Origin: Rubrivivax sp.
Lineage (GTDB): Bacteria; Pseudomonadota; Gammaproteobacteria; Burkholderiales; Burkholderiaceae_C
Reading direction: 5' to 3'
DNA: 42,256 nucleotides
NCBI GenBank assembly: GCA_020248945.1
Contig: JADCGQ010000078.1
Coordinates: 1-42,256 of the forward strand
Under the pieces are notes generated by a model that made no database searches, was not told the origin of the DNA, and saw nothing but the letters and a program-made list of their open reading frames with translations. Positions 38,501 through 42,256 of the stretch are shown one piece after another; within the stretch, counting starts at the first letter, position 1; each line of letters begins with the position of its first letter. The translations under genes and the position numbers were made by a program.

Positions 38501-39469
38501 TCAGCGCCGCAACATCGTCTCGATGCAGCGAACCACCGCCGTCGCCTCGTCGATGCTCGCCAGGCCGTGTTCGGCACGGCCCTCCAGCAGCGCGGCCAGG
38601 CCGTCCAGCGTGTGCGCGGTGTTGTCGACCCGTTCGGAGACTTCGCCCCGGCAGTCGAGCCGCGACCAGCCCGTCAGCGCCACGCTACCGCGTTCGCCCT
38701 GCACCTCGAAGCGGTTGTCGTCGGCCACCTCGCCGGCCACCGCCGCGTCGACGCTCACTTGCACCTCGCGATGCACCCAGCGCGCGCGCAGCGCCGTTTC
38801 GGCCTGGCCGGGCTCGCGCTGCAGTTCGACATCGGCCACGGCCGCCGGCCCGAACAGACGCAGGGCCTGGAAGGCAAAGTGTGACAGCACCTCGCGCGTG
38901 AACCCGCCTTCGGCCGGGCCGGCCAGCCAGGTACTGGCGCCGGCCTGCCAGGCGCGCGGCCAGCGCGCAAAGCGCAGGTGGATGCGGGCCGACACGACGG
39001 GGCCGAGCTCGCCGCTCTGCACGATGCTGCGCATGCGGCCGGCGGCGGTGCCGCGGGCAAACGGAAAGTTCACGGCAAACGGCAGGCGCGACTGCAGCAC
39101 GGCCTCGCGCAGCGCCTCGGCCTCGGTGATGTCGTGCGTCAGCGGCTTCTCGCAGAAGCAGCCCTTGCCGGCCTGCAGCACGCGGCTCACCGCGCCGGCA
39201 TGCCAGGCCGGTGGTGATGCGATGTAGATCGCCTGCACCGCCGCATCGTCCACCAGGCTGTCCACACCGGCCGCCGCGCGCACGCCGCTGGCCTGCGCCA
39301 GCGCCGCCTGCAAGGCGTTCGCGTCGGGGTCCCAGGCCGCCACGACGCGGAAGCGCGGGTGCTGCTGCAGCGCCGCGATCATCTTGCGGCCCATGATGCC
39401 GGTGCCGATGACGCCGATGCCGAAGGGGCCCGCGTTGGCGGAGGATGAGGTCTCGGGGGCGGTGGCCAT
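38501..39469 (-). CDS. Gfo/Idh/MocA family oxidoreductase
   Basis: A 322-residue NAD(P)-dependent oxidoreductase. It has an N-terminal Rossmann fold (IGVIGTGIMGRKMI, residues 18-31), the family's EKP motif in CFCEKPLTHD, and a C-terminal alpha/beta domain. Members act on sugars, inositols or related compounds; the substrate is not visible here. It starts 7 nt after the old yellow enzyme gene, so the two form an operon. Its position beside the glycogen locus hints at sugar metabolism but the transcription direction is opposite. Confidence 0.85.
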   Translation of the reverse strand: MATAPETSSSANAGPFGIGVIGTGIMGRKMIAALQQHPRFRVVAAWDPDANALQAALAQASGVRAAAGVDSLVDDAAVQAIYIASPPAWHAGAVSRVLQAGKGCFCEKPLTHDITEAEALREAVLQSRLPFAVNFPFARGTAAGRMRSIVQSGELGPVVSARIHLRFARWPRAWQAGASTWLAGPAEGGFTREVLSHFAFQALRLFGPAAVADVELQREPGQAETALRARWVHREVQVSVDAAVAGEVADDNRFEVQGERGSVALTGWSRLDCRGEVSERVDNTAHTLDGLAALLEGRAEHGLASIDEATAVVRCIETMLRR

Positions 39470-39476
39470 GGTCGCC

Positions 39477-40556
39477 TCAGGCCGCCATGCGCGGGTAGTC
39501 GGTGTAGCCCGCGGCGCCGGCCGCGTAGTAGGTCTTGGGCTCCGGCTCGTTCAGCGGCGCGCCGGCGCGCAACCGCTCCACCAGATCGGGGTTCGCGATG
39601 TAGGCGCGGCCAAAGACGATGGCGTCGGCACTGCCCTCGTCGAGCGCGGCTTGCGCAGTGGCCGCCGAGAAGCCGCCGTTGCGCAGCAGCGGCCCCGGGA
39701 AGTGCTGGCGTGCGACGGCGGCGATGCGGCGCTCGGCGTCGAGCGCCGGGTCCATGTGGCGCAACTCGAGGTAGGCGATGCCCCGCGCGCCGAGCTGCCC
39801 GGCCACGTAGGCCAGCAGCGCCTCGGGATCGCTGTCCACCAGATCGTTGCTGCCCGCCAGGGGCGACAGGCGCAGGCCGACACGCCCTGCCCCCGCTTCG
39901 GCCACGGCCGCATCCACACACTCCAGCAGCAGCCGGGCGCGGTTCTCGATGCTGCCGCCGTAACGTTCGAAGCCGGGGCCGCTGCGGTCATTCACCCCAT
40001 CGCGCAGGAACTGGTCGAGCAGGTAGCCGTGGGCACCGTGCAGCTGCACGCCGTCGAAGCCGGCCTGCAGCGCGCGGCGCGTGGCCCCGCGGAACAGCTC
40101 GACGATGGCGGGCAGCTCGTCGTCACGCAGGCGGCGCGGCTGCTCGTAGGGCTGCTTGCCGCTGGGCGTGTTGATGAGGCCCTGGATGGCGCGCTCGCCG
40201 CTGCTGATGGGTTGCACGCCGCCGTTCAGGCTGGAGTGCGCGGAGCGCCCCGGGTGCCAGATCTGCAGCTGCATGCGCCCGCCCGCCGCGTGCACGGCAT
40301 CGGTCACTCCGCGCCAGCCGGCGGCGCAGGCGTCGTCGTAGATGCCGGGCTCGCCGGTGAAGGCACAGCCATCGGCGGCCACCATCGTGGCCTCGGCGAT
40401 GAGCAAGCCGGCCGAGGCGCGCTGCGCGTAGTGCTCGGCCATCAGGGCGTTGGCGATGTGGCTGCGGCCGGCGCGGGCGCGCGTGAGCGGCGCCATCAGG
40501 ATGCGGTTGGGCAGCGTCAGCGCGCCCAGGGTCAAGGGGTCGAAGAGCGAAGGCAT
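39477..40556 (-). CDS. Old yellow enzyme family alkene reductase (FMN)
   Basis: A 359-residue FMN ene-reductase close to NemA/PETN reductase. Motifs: LGALTLPNRILMAPLTRARA at the N-terminus, HPGRSAH, the substrate-binding pair His-x-x-His in LHGAHGYLLDQFL, and YGGSIENRARLLLE. The C-terminal DAIVFGRAYIANPDLVERL matches the FMN phosphate site. Such enzymes reduce activated C=C bonds in enones, quinones or nitro compounds with NAD(P)H. The start at MPSLFDPLTL fits the family; the ribosome site is weak. It is first in an operon with the Gfo/Idh/MocA gene. Confidence 0.92.
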   Translation of the reverse strand: MPSLFDPLTLGALTLPNRILMAPLTRARAGRSHIANALMAEHYAQRASAGLLIAEATMVAADGCAFTGEPGIYDDACAAGWRGVTDAVHAAGGRMQLQIWHPGRSAHSSLNGGVQPISSGERAIQGLINTPSGKQPYEQPRRLRDDELPAIVELFRGATRRALQAGFDGVQLHGAHGYLLDQFLRDGVNDRSGPGFERYGGSIENRARLLLECVDAAVAEAGAGRVGLRLSPLAGSNDLVDSDPEALLAYVAGQLGARGIAYLELRHMDPALDAERRIAAVARQHFPGPLLRNGGFSAATAQAALDEGSADAIVFGRAYIANPDLVERLRAGAPLNEPEPKTYYAAGAAGYTDYPRMAA

Positions 40557-40578
40557 TCGGTCCAGAGGTGATGTGTCG

Positions 40579-40594
40579 GGGGCTCGGCAGCCCC
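40579..40594. repeat. Short hairpin between the BNR-repeat and OYE genes
   Basis: GGGGCT, CGGC, AGCCCC forms a 6-bp stem in the 107-nt gap. It has no T-tract, so it is at best a weak terminator for the gene before it. Confidence 0.3.
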
Positions 40595-40663
40595 GGCAAG
40601 CTGCGGAGTGCGAGTGGCCGGCATTGTCGCGAGCGGCTGCGGCGCGTGCAGCGCGCTCGTCTA

Positions 40664-42211
40664 TCAACGCACGCGGCTCCAGGTGGCGCCCTCATCGGTA
40701 GAACGCATCACGCGGCCCTGGGCCAGCACCGCCAGCAAGGCCCCGTCATGCCGATCCACCCGCAGCAAGCGCACCAGGCCCGGGTTGCCACCGGGCACCT
40801 CGCCCGACTTCTTCCAGGTCTTGGCGCCATCGCGGCTGACCATCAGGGCATAGGTGCCGGCAAAGATGCCGGGATCGATGGGTGCCACCGCATAGAAGGT
40901 CTGGGCGTTGGCCGCCGTGATGGCCGAGACGAAGCGGCTCGTGTCGAGGTCTCGCCACTGGCGGCCGCCGTCGGTGGAGAGGTACGTGGAGCGGGAGAGG
41001 TTGCCGCCCTGGGCGAGCAGGCTGCCGTCGGCCAGGATCTGCGCCCCCGAGGTGGAGACGCCGATGGACCGGCGCTCCAGCGCGCCGGTGCTGCCATCGA
41101 CCACGAGCAACTCGCCGTTGGGCATGAACACGCCCACACGGTCGCGGCCGGCCAGCACCATGGCGTCCTGCCAGACCAGGTTGATCGACCGTTCCTGCTC
41201 GAAGCTGGCGAGCGGGCGCCAGCCGCCCACCAAGGGATCGTCGCTGACATGGGCCGACCACCGCGTGCCGCGGCGCACCAGGGCCAGCACCTTGCCGTTG
41301 CTCAGCGGCTCGGCCGCCGCGATCAGCCCGGGGGCCGGGGCGGGCAGCGCCTGCCAGGTCTTGCCTTCGTCGCTGGTGTAGCGCAGCAGGCCCTCTTCGC
41401 CTGCGGCCAGCAGGCCCTGGCGGTAGGGGCGCACGCTGAGCACTTCGAGCCAGTTGTCGATCTGCAGTGCGCGCGCGGTGGGCTCGCCGGGCTTGCGCCA
41501 GATGACGCGGCCCATCTTGCTGCCCGCCAGCAGGCTGCCGTCGGGGGTGGTCTCGATGCCGTTCAGTGCGGTGGTGAGGTTGCGGAAGGCCGGCGCGAGG
41601 GCGGCGCCGAGCGACAGCTGCGCGCTGGGTTCGAACTGGTTCGGTGCCTGGCCGCGTGTCTGCTCGGCCAGGGCGGGGAACAGCGTGTTGAAGGTGTTCG
41701 TCACTTCGGCATCGGGCGCCAGGTAGCCGACCAGGAAGCGTTGCCCGGGCTGCGGCTGCACGAGCAAGCTGCCCAGCAACGACACCTCGCGGGCCTTGAC
41801 CTCGAAGCTGCCCAGCCTGCCGGCCAGCGGGAAGGTGTACGTGGTGTTGGCGAAGAAGCCGGTGGCATGCGACAGGCGGTAGCGCCCCGGCGCCACCATG
41901 CCGCTGAAGACGGCCGTGCTGTTCGTCATCTCGCGTGTGCGCCGCAGGATGGCGGTGTCTTCGGCCGAAGCCTGCACGCCGGGCGGCACGTCTCGCTTCA
42001 GGGTCAGCGACGACAGGGTCTCGGTCGGGTCGTTGGCCTCCGCGCCGTTGGTGATGAGGCGGATTACCACCGCGCCGGCCTGCCCCGAGAGCGTTTGCGC
42101 GCTGCTGATGGGCGGCGGGCGGCATTGTCCCGCTCTCTGTTGAACCGCGCCCGGTGACGGCTCCAATAGGTTGATGCTACGCGGCCTTTCGGATCGTGCC
42201 GTTGTCGGCAT
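40664..42211 (-). CDS. BNR/YCF48-type beta-propeller protein, 5' end probably lost
   Basis: The frame encodes up to 515 residues. The C-terminal 300 or so form a sialidase/YCF48-like propeller with repeated S-x-D-x-G-x-x-W boxes: YTSDEGKTWQALP, YLSTDGGRQWRDL, VSRDGAKTWKKSG, RSTDEGATWSRV. The N-terminal 200 residues are an all-beta domain of unknown family. I would expect a signal peptide, often a lipoprotein one, but the first 30 residues (SERPRSINLLEPSPGAV) lack a hydrophobic core and overlap the end of a neighbouring frame. The natural 5' end was probably replaced near 42120. It may be a surface sensor or a metal- or sugar-binding protein; no hydrolase activity can be claimed. Confidence 0.65.
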   Translation of the reverse strand: MPTTARSERPRSINLLEPSPGAVQQRAGQCRPPPISSAQTLSGQAGAVVIRLITNGAEANDPTETLSSLTLKRDVPPGVQASAEDTAILRRTREMTNSTAVFSGMVAPGRYRLSHATGFFANTTYTFPLAGRLGSFEVKAREVSLLGSLLVQPQPGQRFLVGYLAPDAEVTNTFNTLFPALAEQTRGQAPNQFEPSAQLSLGAALAPAFRNLTTALNGIETTPDGSLLAGSKMGRVIWRKPGEPTARALQIDNWLEVLSVRPYRQGLLAAGEEGLLRYTSDEGKTWQALPAPAPGLIAAAEPLSNGKVLALVRRGTRWSAHVSDDPLVGGWRPLASFEQERSINLVWQDAMVLAGRDRVGVFMPNGELLVVDGSTGALERRSIGVSTSGAQILADGSLLAQGGNLSRSTYLSTDGGRQWRDLDTSRFVSAITAANAQTFYAVAPIDPGIFAGTYALMVSRDGAKTWKKSGEVPGGNPGLVRLLRVDRHDGALLAVLAQGRVMRSTDEGATWSRVR

Positions 42212-42256
42212 CAGGACGCCGGGCTTCGAGGGCCTTGAGCAGGCCGCGCATCTGCG
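42177..42256 (-). CDS. C-terminal fragment of an unidentified gene at window edge
   Basis: The minus strand enters from the window edge and ends at TAG after QMRGLLKALEARRPDADNG and TIRKAA. The residue mix looks coding. The rest lies outside the window. It may belong to a mobile-element or unrelated gene that displaced the start of the propeller gene; too short to identify. Confidence 0.35.
   Translation of the reverse strand, partial: QMRGLLKALEARRPDADNGTIRKAA

Overview
The DNA is very GC-rich, with strong GC bias at third codon positions. It carries a complete rimP-nusA-infB-rbfA-truB-typA operon, a PEP-CTERM secreted protease, an extragenic repeat I associate with Comamonadaceae-like genomes, and glycogen genes of betaproteobacterial type. 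Together these suggest a Burkholderiales chromosome, probably from the Rubrivivax/Leptothrix/Piscinibacter-like group. That placement comes from gene content and style, not from a database match. I see no complete insertion sequence, prophage, CRISPR array or rRNA operon.

Layout. 1-1080: a disturbed edge with a lysozyme-inhibitor (PliI-like) gene that seems to have lost its own 5' end, plus small coding-like scraps. 1085-3703 (minus): a three-gene cassette of SPFH-SHOCT protein, double zinc-ribbon membrane protein and a small membrane protein, resembling the Bacillus YdjI/YdjG envelope-stress partners of PspA. 3798-6479 (minus): a Pat-like acyl-CoA synthetase/GNAT acetyltransferase, divergent from a GlsB/YeaQ membrane protein. 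6998-10386 (minus): wax ester synthase/DGAT with two alpha/beta hydrolases. 10499-12628 (minus): an EamA transporter and a PEP-CTERM trypsin-like protease with a clear terminator. 12823-21152 (minus): the translation/transcription-factor operon with a good sigma70-type promoter at 21551-21579. 21675-26850: fabI, a basic amino acid decarboxylase, an NfeD/SPFH pair, a DUF2237 protein and tRNA-Ser(GGA). 26927-38493: glgA-glgC (minus) diverging from glgP-glgB-glgX-malQ (plus). 38501-40556 (minus): an oxidoreductase pair. 40664-42211 (minus): a BNR/YCF48-type repeat protein with a damaged 5' end, next to the tail of another gene.

How the genes work together. The right half is a full glycogen cycle: GlgC makes ADP-glucose, GlgA polymerises it, GlgB branches it, GlgP and GlgX break it down, and MalQ recycles short maltodextrins. 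The two arms share one AT-rich control region. The wax ester synthase cluster points to a second carbon store as lipid. Pat could tie acetyl-CoA level to protein acetylation. Two separate SPFH-type membrane modules and GlsB suggest investment in envelope stress. No single locus is clearly a new system. The best candidates for follow-up are the SPFH/zinc-ribbon cassette, the storage-lipid operon, and several perfect dyad elements in intergenic regions.
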